Shown in pieces: positions 45,875 to 57,922 of a DNA stretch of 64,000 nt (position 1 is its first letter; every line of letters starts with the position of its first letter). The stretch lies in the NCBI GenBank assembly GCA_013146195.2, contig CM028381.1:56603546-56667545 (forward strand), in the 5' to 3' direction. The notes beneath the pieces were generated by a model. That model worked only from the letters and a program-made list of their open reading frames with translations, searched no databases and was not told where the DNA came from. Made by a program: the position numbers and the translations under genes. Source of the stretch: Codonopsis lanceolata (lineage: Eukaryota; Streptophyta; Magnoliopsida; Asterales; Campanulaceae).

Positions 45875-46189
45875 TCTTTCCCGTGTGCTGATGTGGAATG
45901 ACAACATATGTAAATTTTTTGGCACATTCACGTGAATATGAATTGAGATCCACTCACTCACCGAAGGTTCATTTGAAGGATCTCTTTTTAGAATTGTTTT
46001 ATGAATCTTAATTTATAAAATAAAATTTTATTTTTTTATAGTTCAATTTATTAATATATAATTTATCGGATAAAGAAAATATATCTTACAAAAAATATCG
46101 TAAGCACTATCTTATATAAATTTTTATATATGAATCCTAATCAATTTGTCAACCCCCCCCAACACATACTAACACTATAAACAAATCAA

Positions 46190-46735
46190 AATTTTTAATT
46201 CGATACGGTATTTAAATTTGATATTCGGTATTTGTATTCGAAATATTCGAATTCGATAAGAATTTGGATACGAATATGAGTGTGATGATATTCAATTCAA
46301 ATATTCACAAATATTATTAGAATAAATTATATAGTTAGTTATTATTTAATATATTTAATAAATATATAGTTAAATATTAATCGAATAAATTATATATTTA
46401 ATATATTTGATGTTACGAATGTTATGAGTTTTTGTTATGTATATTTTATTCATATTAATTAATATTGAAAATTCGAATACTCGAATCGAATATGTAAATA
46501 GTATCAAATCGAATACTTGAATCATTTTTTGATAAATATATTTTATAAAAAAGCAAAAGTAAAATTTCAAATTGAATACTCGAATAGTATCGAATAATTC
46601 GAATATTAATTTCGAATTAAATACAAATCAATTTTTATATTGAAATAATAAACGAATACGAATACGAATATTTGAATAGTTTCACGAATACGAATAGAAT
46701 ATTGTGCTATTCGATTCTATTCATTTACAACCCTA
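46190..46735. repeat. Degenerate ATTCGAAT/GAATACGAATA repeat block
   Basis: Motifs such as ATTCGAA, TCGAATA and GAATACGAATACGAATA recur many times on both strands over about 545 bp. It is non-coding. Confidence 0.7.
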
Positions 46736-47700
46736 CTACACACACACACACAAAGAAAAAAAAGTCTACTTAATCATATACATGTAACCCTAATCCAAAT
46801 AATTAAAACAAAAAATAAATCAAATCAAAACTTATACAAAACGAAATTTTTAATTTATGAAATTTTAAATAAAAATATCTTATTCTTAATTTGGAAAATT
46901 TGTTTTAATTTGAACGCATCACTATGATGATCCTATGAGCTTATTTTTGATACAATGTCACTGTATTTTTTTTTCTTTCACAAATGTCTTAAGAAATTTC
47001 ATTCCCGAATGAAATGATTTCAAACTCTAAATACGTCAAATAAGAAAATCGAAAGAAATCAAGAAAGTGTCGGATATGCTCACACCCAAAGCCTATTCAC
47101 GAGTGAGTCAAAAACTCAGACAAACTTTTCTCATTTCACACTCGTGTCTAAGTCACCTGCGCAAGCACAAGCAATGATGTGTGCTTGCACCCAAAGCCGT
47201 TATGCATGCTCCCATGCGCACTCACGCCCATAATATCCTCTTCGACATGCTCGGCATTCCTGAAAATCCGTACCACAAGGGCCCTAGCCCCCGTACCCCC
47301 CTTCGACCACAAGCAAGGTCCAACCAAATCCTATATGCCCGACAGTCTTCGTGCGCTACACTCTTTCGCTTCGAAGAACTTGACCTTTTGCCAAGAATTA
47401 ATTCATCTAATCCAAGTGTCATGTATTAAAACATTCAAGAATTTAGGGCTGTTGTGTAAAAAAATATTTACAGTGATTGTGTCAAAGTTTTATTTATTTA
47501 TCTTATTTGATAATGCATTTCCTTTTCTAGCGTGTTTATGTTCAATACTTATCAATATTATTGATGACAATCGACTACTCATATACGGAAAGTGTATAAT
47601 CTTTTTTATTCAACCAATTTTTGAAATATGATACATGATTAACTAAAATTAAGATAAATATTATGATTGGATCAATAATCTGAGCCAACAAAAAAATAAC

Positions 47701-48130
47701 ACTAAAAAGAGTTTTATAGGTATGGAGCTGCTAGATCTTTACGAGCAACCATCTCCTTCCGGATCCCACCATGAAAATATCTTCAAACCCCAAAGATTTA
47801 CAGACAATATATAGTATATACTATATATTATCTCTCTTCTTAAATTTCTAGAGAGAGAAAATCAGTAGAGATTCCTGATCAAATTTGTCGAAAGAACCTT
47901 CCCCCCTTCTCTCCTTACCTTGAAAGCTTCTTTGATTTATATGACTTTCTTTTCATCTTCCCTTAACGACTAAGCAATTCTCTCATTTTCTTGAATCCCC
48001 CGCTTCTCAAAACACACATACAGACCTCCGTGACGTCTTTATCTTTAAAATAACAAGGCCTATACTACTCTCCTTTTTCAAACCCCTTTTCTTCATTTTC
48101 TTGAAGTTTAAATTAAAAATCCAAATAACA
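47701..48130 (+). promoter_or_regulatory. Probable promoter and 5' UTR of the NIP-like gene
   Basis: A TATA-rich stretch (ATATATAGTATATACTATAT, about 47,808) is followed by a CT-rich leader of about 300 bp up to the ATG at 48,131. An in-frame ATG at 48,101 is also open but lies outside the family's usual start. Confidence 0.35.
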
Positions 48131-48885
48131 ATGGAGTTTTATGCATACCCATCTCGTTCGTTTCCTTCATCTCCACAAATCTCTTCGTTTTCTTTCGGGA
48201 ATTCGGTTGCAAAAGCTAAAGAATTCTTCAGCTCTGCTCTTTCTGTGATTATTGGAAATGTATTTTCTGCGATCTTCACCTTCTTCTTTGCATTAGGTAT
48301 GCGTTTCGTGTTTTTCTTTGCATTAGGTATGCGTTTCGGGAATTAAATGTTGATTTTATTTGTTTTCTGATGTGGGTTTTCTGTTTTGAATTGGTTTTTA
48401 TAATTTTACTCGATCATCAATTCTCGCAGACATTTTTGAATTAATTTATTGCATTAGGGTTTGGGCTGAGACATTACCTTGATTTGGCTATATAAATCCT
48501 AAGTTCATTAATGATAGAATGTGCGTTTATGTGCAAATTTTTCAAGTTTTTGTTTTTCCCGTTTGCTTCAATTATACAAATAGGGTTATGTGAGATCTTG
48601 GTTGATTTCCTGATGTTTTGAAAAGATAAAAAGTTGATTTATCGATAATGAGCCATAAGTATTTACTTGTAATTGAAACTAATCGAGGAAATTGATACAT
48701 TTGCAGTGGGTACTTTATTAGGAGCTATGACCGGAGCTTTGATTGGCCAAGAAACGGAGAGTGGGTTTGTTAGAGGGGCTGCAGTTGGAGCCATTTCTGG
48801 TGCCGTGTTCTCTATCGAAGTGTTTGAAGCTTCGCTCATTCTATGGCAATCTGATGAATCAGGGATCGGTTGTCTTCTCTACTTG
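48131..48885 (+). CDS. NEP1-interacting protein-like (NIP) RING protein, partial: first two exons
   Basis: Exon 1 is 48,131-48,296 and exon 2 is 48,707-48,885 (junctions GCATTAG/GTATGC and TTTGCAG/TGGGTA; the next donor is TACTTG/GTGAAG), giving 115 residues so far. Exon 1 ends in a hydrophobic segment (SVIIGNVFSAIFTFFFAL). Exon 2 encodes the glycine-rich stretch VGTLLGAMTGALIGQETESG and GAAVGAISGAVFSIEVFE, then WQSDESGIGCLLYL. This is the membrane-anchor half of plant NIP1/NIP2-like proteins, which from memory interact with the plastid RNA polymerase and carry a C-terminal RING-H2 E3 domain. The RING exons are not seen: 213 bp downstream lies a 100-N gap, then retrotransposon DNA. An in-frame repeat of the donor gives an alternative exon end at 48,326. 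Confidence 0.85.
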
Positions 48886-48992
48886 GTGAAGATTTTATTT
48901 CTTAGCCCTCGCTAATTTCGTGTGTAGCGATGATTGATTCTTATTAGATAAAGAAAGGGATTTTATGTACCATTAGTCTATCCTTAGGGGTG

Positions 48993-49013
48993 TGTGTGTG
49001 TGTGTGTGTGTGT
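48993..49013 (+). repeat. (GT)n microsatellite
   Basis: About ten GT units downstream of NIP-like exon 2. Confidence 0.9.
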
Positions 49014-49098
49014 TTTAAAGAATTTTAACTGTTGTGAATCTGGTTTCAACGTTCGAAACCATGTTTCAAAATATATGATTGATGGAATTTTTTAAACC

Positions 49099-49198
49099 NN
49101 NNNNNNNNNNNNNNNNNNNNNNNNNNNNNNNNNNNNNNNNNNNNNNNNNNNNNNNNNNNNNNNNNNNNNNNNNNNNNNNNNNNNNNNNNNNNNNNNNN
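49099..49198. other. Assembly gap of exactly 100 N
   Basis: 100 unknown bases. A round 100 usually marks a scaffolding gap of unknown real size, so the two sides may not be truly adjacent. A hairpin (TGGTTTC/GAAACCA, 49,040-49,060) precedes it. Confidence 0.98.
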
Positions 49199-49559
49199 CT
49201 TAGCTTGAAATTTTCTAAAAATTTTCAAATTTTCTCTAAAATCGAGGGCAAAATAATGCTAACCCCACTCCCACCAGAACCGAACATTACCCTCAATGTT
49301 CATGAACATACCAAGGCAAGGGCATCAATCACAACTCCCCATGAAAAGCAAATAAAAAGAAAAATATTTTTGCAGGGGACACTATATACACTATAAACCC
49401 ACAAACTTCGGGAGGAGGGCTTGACGACACATGCATAAAATACCTATAAAACAAATAAATGAAAAGAGAGGGAAAGAGAAAAACCGGTGTGAGTAGTTCT
49501 AATTTAAAGTCTTTAGCTTGACTTCTTCTCCCGGATCGGCCTATGGAGGATCATGAAGC
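49199..49559 (-). mobile_element. Tail of the Athila-like element beyond the protease
   Basis: Only short frames; on the minus strand a stretch reading GRSGRRSQAKDFKLELL near 49,525 continues from the gag-protease region. No reverse transcriptase is seen before the gap. Confidence 0.4.
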
Positions 49560-52261
49560 TACCGAATTTCTTCACTTGAGCTACCATTTGGAGAAGCTTT
49601 CTTGAAAACCTCTTCAAACCTTGCTTCCATCATGGTGCCTCCACTTTGACTTTTCCATTTAATCACATTTGATGGAAGTTGTGCCACATCCAAAGGCGAC
49701 TTTTGACCTTCTTTCTTCTTGGAGGAATGACATACCTCCCCTTATTTTCATCACATTTCTTCAATTTTTTGGCTCCATCACCACCTTCTCACAAACTTGC
49801 TCAACTCGGCTCTTAGGAGTATTATCATGAGATCCTTCTCCCTTCCATCTTTGAACCACCTCCACTCTTGCACAATCTTCCAACTTATCCGAATACTTGA
49901 TGGGCTTGAAGACACTAAATGTGACTTGTTAATCATGCACCCTCATTGTAAGCTCTCCCTTCGCCACATCAATTAAATTTCACCGGTAGCCAAGAAGGGT
50001 CTTCCAAGAATGATTGGAATCTCACTATCCTCCTCCATGTCAAGCACCAAGAAGTCCGCCGGAAGAATTAATTTGTCAACCTTCACAAGAACATTCTCAA
50101 TAACACCCTTGGGATAAGCTAGAGACATATCCACCAATTGAAGAGTAACGGAAGTAGGCATAGCTTCACCCAATCCAAGCTTCCTATAAACCGACGATGG
50201 CATGAGATTAATGCTTGCCCCAAATCACATAATGCCTTGCCCAAAAATTTTCTCCAATAGTGCATGGAATTACAAAACTACCCGGATCCTTTAGTTTTGG
50301 AGGGGGCTTTTGTTGCAACACGGCACTACATTCTTCCGTCAAAGGTATAGTCTCATAATCCTCAAGTCTTCTTTTCTTGGAGAGGATATCGTTCACAAAT
50401 CGAGCATAAGAAGGCATTTGCTCCAAAGCATCGGCAAAAGGAATGTTGATATGAAGCTTCTTGAAGATTTCAAGGAACTTAAGAAATTGGTTGTCATCCT
50501 TTGCCTTTTGGAGCCTTTGCGGAAATGGCGGTGGAGGATACTCTTTCTTTGGCCAGGAGGAGGAATTGGCTCAATCTTCTCCTTACATTTTTCTTGCACT
50601 TCTTCACAATTTTTCTCACCCACCTTCTCTTTCTTTTCCACCTTGTAGCTCCTTCCCACTTCTAAGAGTAATAGACATGCATTGCTCTTTCCCTTGGATT
50701 TGGCTCGGTGTCACTTGGAAGGTTTCCTTGGGGTCTAGAATTGATGGAAGATGCAAGTTGGCCCATTTGGATTTCAAGGTTTCTCACGGAAGATTGGGTG
50801 CTAAGGATTATGGCTTGTTGGTCATGGATGATTTTTAGGAGGTCTTCCACGGTATCTCTTTCTTTGGTGGAGGTTGAGGTGGAATTTGATTTTGGTAAGG
50901 TGGTTGGGTTTGGTATTGTGGTTGGTGTTGGTGAGGTTGGTTAGAGAATCCAGGGAGGGTTATTGGAATTTCGATTTTGGGTTGAGGAGGAGGGTTGGTT
51001 TTGGTTGTTGTTGCTCCAGAGAGAGTTAGGATGGTTTCGCCAACCCGGATTGTATGTGTTTGAATATGGGTTGTTTTGGTTCGGTTGAAGTTGGAAACAA
51101 ATTGGATTGATTCCATTTTCAAATGGCAAACATCCGAAGTGTGAGGGCCTCCACAAAGCTCACATGCCATTTTTTGTGGAAGAAGAGTAGCTTGCAAGAT
51201 CTTGGTAAGCTCCGCTACTTGGCGGTCAAGCTAGCAACTTCGGTTGAAGATTCACGAACCATGGCTACACCTCTTTGAGCTCCTCTTTCATTCCCCCAAA
51301 AATGATTGTTTGAGGCCATCTTCTCCAACAAAGCATACCCATCATCAACATTCTTTGTCATAAATGCTCCACGGCCATCAATAGAAGTTCTTGTTGATGG
51401 AAGCAAACCATTATAAAATGTTTGCACAATCAACCAGGGGCAATCCATGATGTGAGCACTTCCTCAACATGTCTTTGTATCTCTCCCAAGCTTCATACAA
51501 GCGTCTCACCATCAAGTTGAAGAAAGAAGTGATGGCATTCCTCAATTGGACCGTCTTCGCGGGAGGATAATATTTCTCCAAGAAAGCTTGTCTAAGCTTC
51601 ACCCCATTTGTGATAGATCGAGTCAACGAATTCAACCACACTTTCGCTTTATCCCTAAGAGAAAGGAAACAAGCAAGGCGTATGGCTTCATTCGACACTC
51701 CATTCATCTTGAGCGTGTCACAAATCTCCATGAAATTCATGATATGATCATGAGCATCCTCGGTCACCGATCCCCAAATTGAAGCGTTCCATTGGATTAG
51801 AGATGAGAGATGGCTTGATCTCAAAACTGTTGGCGGCCACGGGAGGTCTCACAATTCCCGATAGATAGTCGTTCATGAAGGGAATAGTGAAGTCATGGAG
51901 TGGCCTCTCTTGCTCAATAGGATTCTCCCTATTTCTCCTTTCATTAGCCCCTTCCCTATTCACCCTTTCATTATCCCTTTGGACTTCTTCTCGGGGCATA
52001 AATTTGGCACCCTCTTCGCCATAGTTCTTTGCACTCTCGGCGAAGTCGGATAGTTCTTTCAATTTCGGATCAATCGGCAACAATGAAACCTTGCCTCGAT
52101 CGGGTGTGTCGCATACACCTACACACAAGCTCAAAGAACTATACCAAACGATCAAGTGCAATAGCCCAAGCAACAATAATAAATAAAAAGAAGAAAGTAA
52201 AAATGTCTAAATTACAATCTCAAATGCAACTATTATGATATCTTAAAACAACATCGTGCTT
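49560..52261 (-). pseudogene. Athila-like Ty3/gypsy gag-protease region, broken
   Basis: Read leftwards on the minus strand. An N-terminal part (about 52,110-51,750, with PLHDFTIPFMNDYLSG) is followed by gag (EICDTLKMNGVSNEAIRL, SLRDKAKVWLNSL, LYEAWERYKDMLRKCSHHGL near 51,720-51,440) and the CCHC-like CELCGGPHTSDVC at about 51,165. A Gln/Pro/Asn-rich linker comes next, then MPSYARFVNDILSKKRRLED (50,418), KLKDPGSFVIPCTIG (50,306), and the retropepsin-like MPSSVYRKLGLGEA ... PIILGRPFLATGEI (50,203-49,973). These are the marks of the Athila lineage. The frame breaks right after the catalytic Asp motif near 50,220, and there are at least five other frame changes. No pol follows. Confidence 0.85.
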
Positions 52262-52274
52262 CCCCACGCGCCAA
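52262..52274 (-). other. Degenerate primer-binding site of the Athila-like element
   Basis: On the minus strand TTTTTGGCGCGTGGGGA follows the LTR end after AG. Athila elements prime at a TGGCGCCGTTGCC-type site; this one fits only partly. Confidence 0.5.
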
Positions 52275-52279
52275 AAACT

Positions 52280-53975
52280 TGTTGGAGTCGTGAGCCTTAC
52301 AGGCAAGATGCCGGTCAAACAAGTAATAAAGTGGTAAGTAGAGTGTCGAACCCACGAGGAAGCAATTTGGTTGTTTTTAATGAGTACCAAGCACGTTGCA
52401 ATTTTAACTATATTTAGACTATCGATTTTTAGTGAATTAACTAATTAATTAAGTTAAAACAAGAAATTAAATAAAGCAATATTAAATTGAGGTTGGCTTC
52501 AATTAGAGAGGATCTAGGGTTTTGATTTTCAATTGGCTCTTCCGTTGTGATTTAATAAGGGGTTGCTATTAAAACTATTCTATTTTTCGAAGTCGGGGAT
52601 TCAAAAATCACCGTTAAGGGCTTTCGCTTCGTATAACGGTGCTAATTAACGGTATAAATTCACGGGCTTTCGCTACGTATGAATTTATCCAATTAATCAC
52701 GTCCAAACACAAAACCCCAATTGACTATTTTAAAGATGATTAATAACTTAGATTAACCCAACTCAAAACAACTATGTTGTATTTTCCAAAATTATCGAGT
52801 CATTTTCATGCACTAAATAATTTTTAAAATCATGTAATGGGTGATCAAATCATTACAAGCATTAAGAACACAACATAATACCCAAAAATTAATGAATAAC
52901 AATTAATAACAAAACCCCAAATTTAAATCACAACATTCAAGCCAACATATATCAAAACCCTAGGCAATTAATTTAGTTCATAATGCTAAGAAGGTAAATC
53001 AAATCTTCAATGAAAAATATTGACATTAAATAAAAATAGAGATTAAAGTGCACAATACTTTTCAATTGAGAAAATGATGAAAACCTAGCCTTGACTTGAG
53101 CAACAATGGAGAAACAATGGAGAGGAGAGGAAATTACAAAAATGAAAATGGCGGCTGAAATCTCTTTCTTCTTGCTCCCAGTTTCTCCTTCAATTCCTTC
53201 TTGTTCCAGCCTTGTGTTTCTTTTGTTCCAGCCTCTGTTCTCTTCAAGCCCTAACCTCCTGTTCACCAGCCCAAGCCTCTGTCGAAAAAAACTGCTCTCT
53301 GAATCTCTAAGGCAGCTAGGGCACAAAAGGGAAAATTAGGGAGGTTAAGATTAATTTTGAGGGCAAAAAGGGCAAGAAAATGAGCTTGGGTCGCGTTAGG
53401 GTCAGGGCTGGGAGGTTGGGTGGTTTGCGGGTCGCCCAGGTGGGAAATGGGCTAGGAGGAGAGAGGGAAGTGGGCTGGAAGGGGGCTAGACGGGCCGGAT
53501 GGGCTGGGATGAACGCGGGTCAGACCCGAATCCATAAGAGAGCACGCGGGTCAGCCATAGGGAGGCGGGTGACGTGGCCGGCTCTCCATTTGACAACGCA
53601 TTAATGAGGAGCGATTTTCATGAATTTGCTCTGGTGCCCTGCCTTCGAGTTGGCGCCCCGCGGAATACTAGAAGACCATGCTCCCACTTTGCAATTTAGT
53701 TCTCATTTTGCTTCAGTTAAGTTCTGTTAGCTGCTGGGCTTTGAAACTCTTAACGAAACTTAACGGAAGGTGCCCAAACTTAAGATTGGAGCCCGGGATG
53801 TCCTCGATTTGCACGTATTGAGCAATACAACCTCAAATATCTTTAGATACCTACATGAAGCATAAAAATACATAAAAATATAATCTCAAATGCAATTAAT
53901 TATCAACCAAAGCTCAAAATAACCTATAAAATTCCGGAAAATTAATGAAAATAATAGAAAATAATAAGCTTATCA
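52280..53975 (-). mobile_element. 5' LTR of the Athila-like element (1,696 bp)
   Basis: On the minus strand it starts TGATAAGCTTATTATTTTC at 53,975 and ends GGCTCACGACTCCAACA at 52,280, so TG...CA. It contains the phrase CCTCGTGGGTTCGACACTCT near its 3' end, as in other Athila-like LTRs. Frames inside (for example 53,106-53,339) are not genes. The partner LTR is not in view. Confidence 0.75.
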
Positions 53976-55980
53976 ACCACCAGTTAACCCCATAAAGTAC
54001 ATTGATCACAAAACCTCAAAAGAAGACCTTATGTACTTTATCCAGTCACTCCAAATCTGAGCCAAGAAGACCTAGTAGCTAATTATGGGAAATACTTTGA
54101 CCCTCTACCCCTGTTTTGGAATAGGTTCTATCTCTCTAATGATAGATTTGTTCGAGATGAGCTAATTTTCTTAGCTTGGACTATATACAACAAAGTGCAT
54201 GACCTGCCAGCCCTTCCCCACAATGATCCATTCCTTGTAGGTAGACTTGTCTTGCCTGAAAATGAGGAAATTAACCAAGATTGGGAACAACCCTCTGTTG
54301 AGCCAGCCAAACTAGCTAGAATCCAAAGGGCAGCCAACAAGTATGTACAAGATGCAGTCAATGCTGCAAACCAAGCCTACATAGAGTTACACAGACAGAT
54401 GGCATCCATGCCATGAGGAGCTTCTATGAGTACTGCTTTTCCAGATGCCTTCACTAGTAATCATGCCCCTTTAATCTCAGAATCCATTCCCACTATTCCT
54501 CATGTAATTCCATCTTCAGTCCCATTTGCTGTCTCATCCACAGTTTTACCAGTCTCTACCTCAGCTGCACCAATACCCACATTTACCTGCACTCTCCAAC
54601 CCATCTCCCTACCCTCATTTACTCCTACTATTGCAGCCTCTCCATCAATCCTACCAGTCATTGTTCCTCTTCCTGCATCAATCCCAGTGTCAGTCACACC
54701 AATATCCATTCTTGTGTCAGTCATTCCAGTATCAGCTCTAGCAGTGTCAGCCACACCCATTTCAGCCCCGGTTGTGTCAGTCACTCCTCTCATTCCCATT
54801 CCCCCTTGACTGATAATTTTCCTCCACTCATCCCAGTTGGGTCAACTGCTCCTATCCCTCCAGCTGATCCTACAGCTGCCATTGTTCTTTCTTCAGCTGA
54901 CACTATGGCTGCTTCTCCTACTCCTCTTGATACTGACATACCATCTCACCCCAATCAAGCTTCCCCCTTCATCATCATGCCTGACTTGTCTCTTCACTCC
55001 TCTGTCCCTCTGTCTGTCAGTCCTCTCAATGTTCACAAACCTACCCAAGCTGATGATTCTTCAGCAGATGACTCTACTCATCACTCCACTGAGGAATCTG
55101 TGGAAGACTCTTTTATAGGCTCCTCTTCTGACTCTTCCAAGTCCACTTCTGAATATGAGTCTCTCCTCAGCCCTTCTCAATTAGCCTGCAAAAAGGCAAG
55201 AAAGCAGAGACAAATCATCTCTAAAGCTCTCCATCACCCAACAAGCACAAAAATTGTCTTTCCTGATGTTATGCCTGTTCCTGAACCTGAACCTGAACCC
55301 CAAGTTCCAGCCTACCCTATGGATACCTTCTTCCCTCCGGATCCTGAAGATGCAGACCTACACACCTTCCAAATCTTCTCCAGTGAACCAGGTCCTTCTC
55401 AGCCTTTTGCCCCTGAATCTGCTGATACTTCTCCAAGCACTCTGTCTATTTCAGCCAAGCTGGACCTGCTCTATGTTCATCATCTCCAGATGAAGTCAGC
55501 CTTCACTCATCACACTCATCAGCTTGCCACCCTTCAACAGCAAGTTGCATCCCTGCTTCCCAACCTTACCCAGATCATCACAACTGAGGTGCAGGCTGCC
55601 ATTGTTGATGCCACTATACTACTTTACCAGCAAGAGTGGGCCAACAGGGCTTTCAATGCTGAAGCAACCATGCTTCAAACCATTCAGGAGGAGAGGAAGC
55701 AGAAAGCAAGGGCTGATACTTATCTGGCTGAGAACAAAATCCTTTAGGCAACTATTGAAACTTATGCCTGATCAGCCAGTAACTGAAGCAGAGAAAGAGA
55801 CTGAAACTGAAGCAGATAAACAAACAGACAAGAATATTGATGATGGAACATAGAACATTGACAAGGAAGCTGAACAGAATGTTGGAAATGAAGCTGCTGT
55901 TGACAAAGCACCAGAAGCTGAAGTTGGTCCATCAGTTGCAGCTCAAGCTGAAAAGCCAACTGAAGGATCAACATCAGCAA
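53976..55980 (+). pseudogene. Extra (env-like) ORF region of a SIRE-type copia element, broken
   Basis: The N-terminal part (about 54,050-54,416; FWNRFYLSNDRFVRDELIF, LARIQRAANKYVQDAVNAAN) stops at 54,414. A Pro/Ser/Thr/Val-rich low-complexity part follows to 54,809. The frame at 54,806-55,747 (313 residues) continues with an acidic serine-rich stretch, EPEPEPQVPAYPMDTFFPP and a helical, probably coiled-coil C-terminus (DLLYVHHLQMKSAFTHHTHQ). It ends in a stop, after which a Glu/Lys-rich tail persists to about 55,980. It sits between the missing pol and a polypurine tract plus LTR, where SIRE/Maximus copia elements keep an env-like ORF. I recognise no true envelope features, so the role is unknown. 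The left side is cut by the Athila-like LTR. Confidence 0.6.
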
Positions 55981-56163
55981 ACTGAATCACTCTCTCTTCT
56001 AAACTTTAAACTTTAGAACATCCGTTTTACTTGAGAATTCAATTGTCTACTTTTAATTTCCAGCTACTTTCCTTTATATGTTATCTGTTTGTTTTACTAA
56101 CATCTTTCATGCAGGAACTTAAGCACTTTTGGCTTTCTGCTTTCAAGTAAATAGTTTTAAGCA

Positions 56164-56176
56164 AATAGGAGGAGAT
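56164..56176 (+). other. Polypurine tract of the SIRE-like element
   Basis: AATAGGAGGAGAT ends directly before the TG of the LTR. Confidence 0.8.
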
Positions 56177-57061
56177 TGTTGAATCTTGCATAAAGTTAAA
56201 ATTTGCTTAAAATCATTCCACTTGTTGTCAGCCAAAAGCTTTAAGATATTTTGGTCAGCTTAAAATTCTTTGTCAGTTACTTGTTCAACTGACCATAACG
56301 TTTTAAGTGTCAGCTTGTTTTCCTCATTTGCTTGAACATTTACTGGTACTGACACTTTCTCATTTTGTGCTTTTGGTAGATACCCTGTAAGATAATCTTT
56401 CCAACAGGATCTCTGTGATCTTGTGAAGATACATATACTCTGCCAAACACATTTTCAAATTCAAATGTGTTCCTAACGGGTTACTCTTCAAGTTCATTTA
56501 TAAATACCCACTGGAAGCATTTTTGAAGACATATAGAAGTGTGAAGCACTCTAACCTAAAAAGAAATTCTCTCTGTGCCTTAGTCTTCTTAAAACTTTAG
56601 CTAGATAATCCCCCTTGAATATTTTCTTTCTAGTTATTGTTTAGGCAAACACTGAGTGATCCATTTCATATTATTTTGAAATCAGTCAGTTTGTCTCACG
56701 AGTTTGATTGTTATTCAATCTTACTCCATAAACACTGGTCTTTTGTTGTACACTGATCCATTAGAGATCAATTAGATTTTTAATAAAATTAGTGCACTTC
56801 AAAAATCCAAGTCTGACCAACTTGGTAGTGGACGTAGCAGTTTTACTGTGAACCACTTCAATTGATTTGTCAGTTACTATCTATACTCTTACAAACTGAC
56901 CTAACACTTAAGAAGTTTAATTGATTTGTCAGTTACTATCTATACTCTTACAAGCTGACCAACTTTCATCAGTTTAAGTTATTTTAAAGGCTTCAGCCAG
57001 CTGACCAATATCAGCTGACTGACAAGATTCAATTTTCTGCTGCCAACTTAAAAATTTTACA
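56177..57061 (+). mobile_element. 3' LTR of the SIRE-like copia element (885 bp)
   Basis: It starts TGTTGAATCTTGCATAAAG and ends CTTAAAAATTTTACA. A TATA box (TTTATAAATA, 56,497-56,506) lies mid-LTR. TTGATTTGTCAGTTACTATC and following is duplicated in tandem at about 56,861 and 56,921. The motif GTCAGCT/AGCTGAC is frequent. Confidence 0.75.
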
Positions 57062-57757
57062 AGTCAACCCTCAAGGTTAATGTGACCTTAAGGTATACTT
57101 TACCTACTCACAGGTTAATGTGACCTTTCGAAACCCTTTAACCACTAGACATGTGGTTGGTTATGGGTCTTTAGAATCTTTCGTTAACCTTGTACAATCA
57201 GGTCTTCGACCGCTTCTGTGTGGTATTTGTGAGTTGTCTGTCGTCTCCATGGGACGGTTGGTGATAATTGGGCTACTCGAGTCATCTTTTGCATCATTAT
57301 CTTTCACTTGGAATCCTGTTAAAATATATTTGAAATTTGGAATATTGAACTTTGACTATCTGATTTTCTGCATAATAGATGTTGAACTTTTGATTTTGGA
57401 TTCTTTGATTTATTTCGATCAACTTGTTGAGCATTGTTCGCTCACCCCTTCTTATTCTCTTCCAAGTGACAATTAGCTTGGTTAGATGAGTTTTTTTGAG
57501 TAGACGAATGAAGACTGTCAAAGAAGTTTTTAGAGATAAATAATTCATTTGTACCTTGAAAGTTTAATTAAATTTTAATTAGCTTTATTTTGGATTTCGT
57601 TTCAAACTGTTGGTGGTTGTATTTTAGTTTCATTTGAAAGACATTAATGTTGATTAATTATTAGTTTTGAGATTTATTATGGATTTAAGTATTGATTAAT
57701 GGTGATGTGGACATACTGTGGGACTGCAGTGTCAGTACCAAGTTTGGGGCGTTATAG
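57062..57757 (+). mobile_element. 3' part of a Ty3/gypsy-type LTR with primer-site-like end
   Basis: It contains GTTCGCTCACCCCTTCTTATTC (about 57,437) and ends AGTTTGGGGCGTTATAGAG followed by TGGTGTCAGAAC (57,760-57,771), similar to chromovirus-type LTR ends and tRNA-Met primer sites. The 5' end is not defined. Confidence 0.5.
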
Positions 57758-57922
57758 AGTGGTGTCAGAACAGATCCCGACTGAAAATGCAGGAACAAAG
57801 TGCTACACTACGGAAGGTGGGAGCCACCTCTTAATCCTTGTACGAGCCACCTTTTGAATCCTGCATTGCCCGGGGTACGATTTGGCGTTGGCGAGGACAT
57901 CGAGAATTTAAGTGGGGGAGAT

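Larger units (their letters stand above)
42880..47700. other. 4.8-kb gene-free AT-rich region
   Basis: I find no gene. Items listed separately are a repeat at 44,135-44,640, a possible copia LTR piece at 44,853-45,205, G-rich clusters near 45,781-45,874 and a degenerate ATTCGAAT repeat at 46,190-46,735. One Stowaway-like end (CTCCCTCTGTTTGGGC, near 43,297) has no visible partner. The frames at 47,179-47,631 (proline- and cysteine-containing) have no recognised domain. Confidence 0.4.

Noticed and set aside
47179..47631. 150-residue frame rich in Pro, Ser and Cys
   Set aside because: No domain, splice context or similarity recognised; overlapping frames of similar length exist on the other strand.
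53106..53604. Two short frames in GC-richer sequence
   Set aside because: Both lie wholly inside the Athila-like LTR and lack any domain.
57120..57476. 118-residue frame
   Set aside because: Lies within a Ty3/gypsy-type LTR remnant; no recognised domain.
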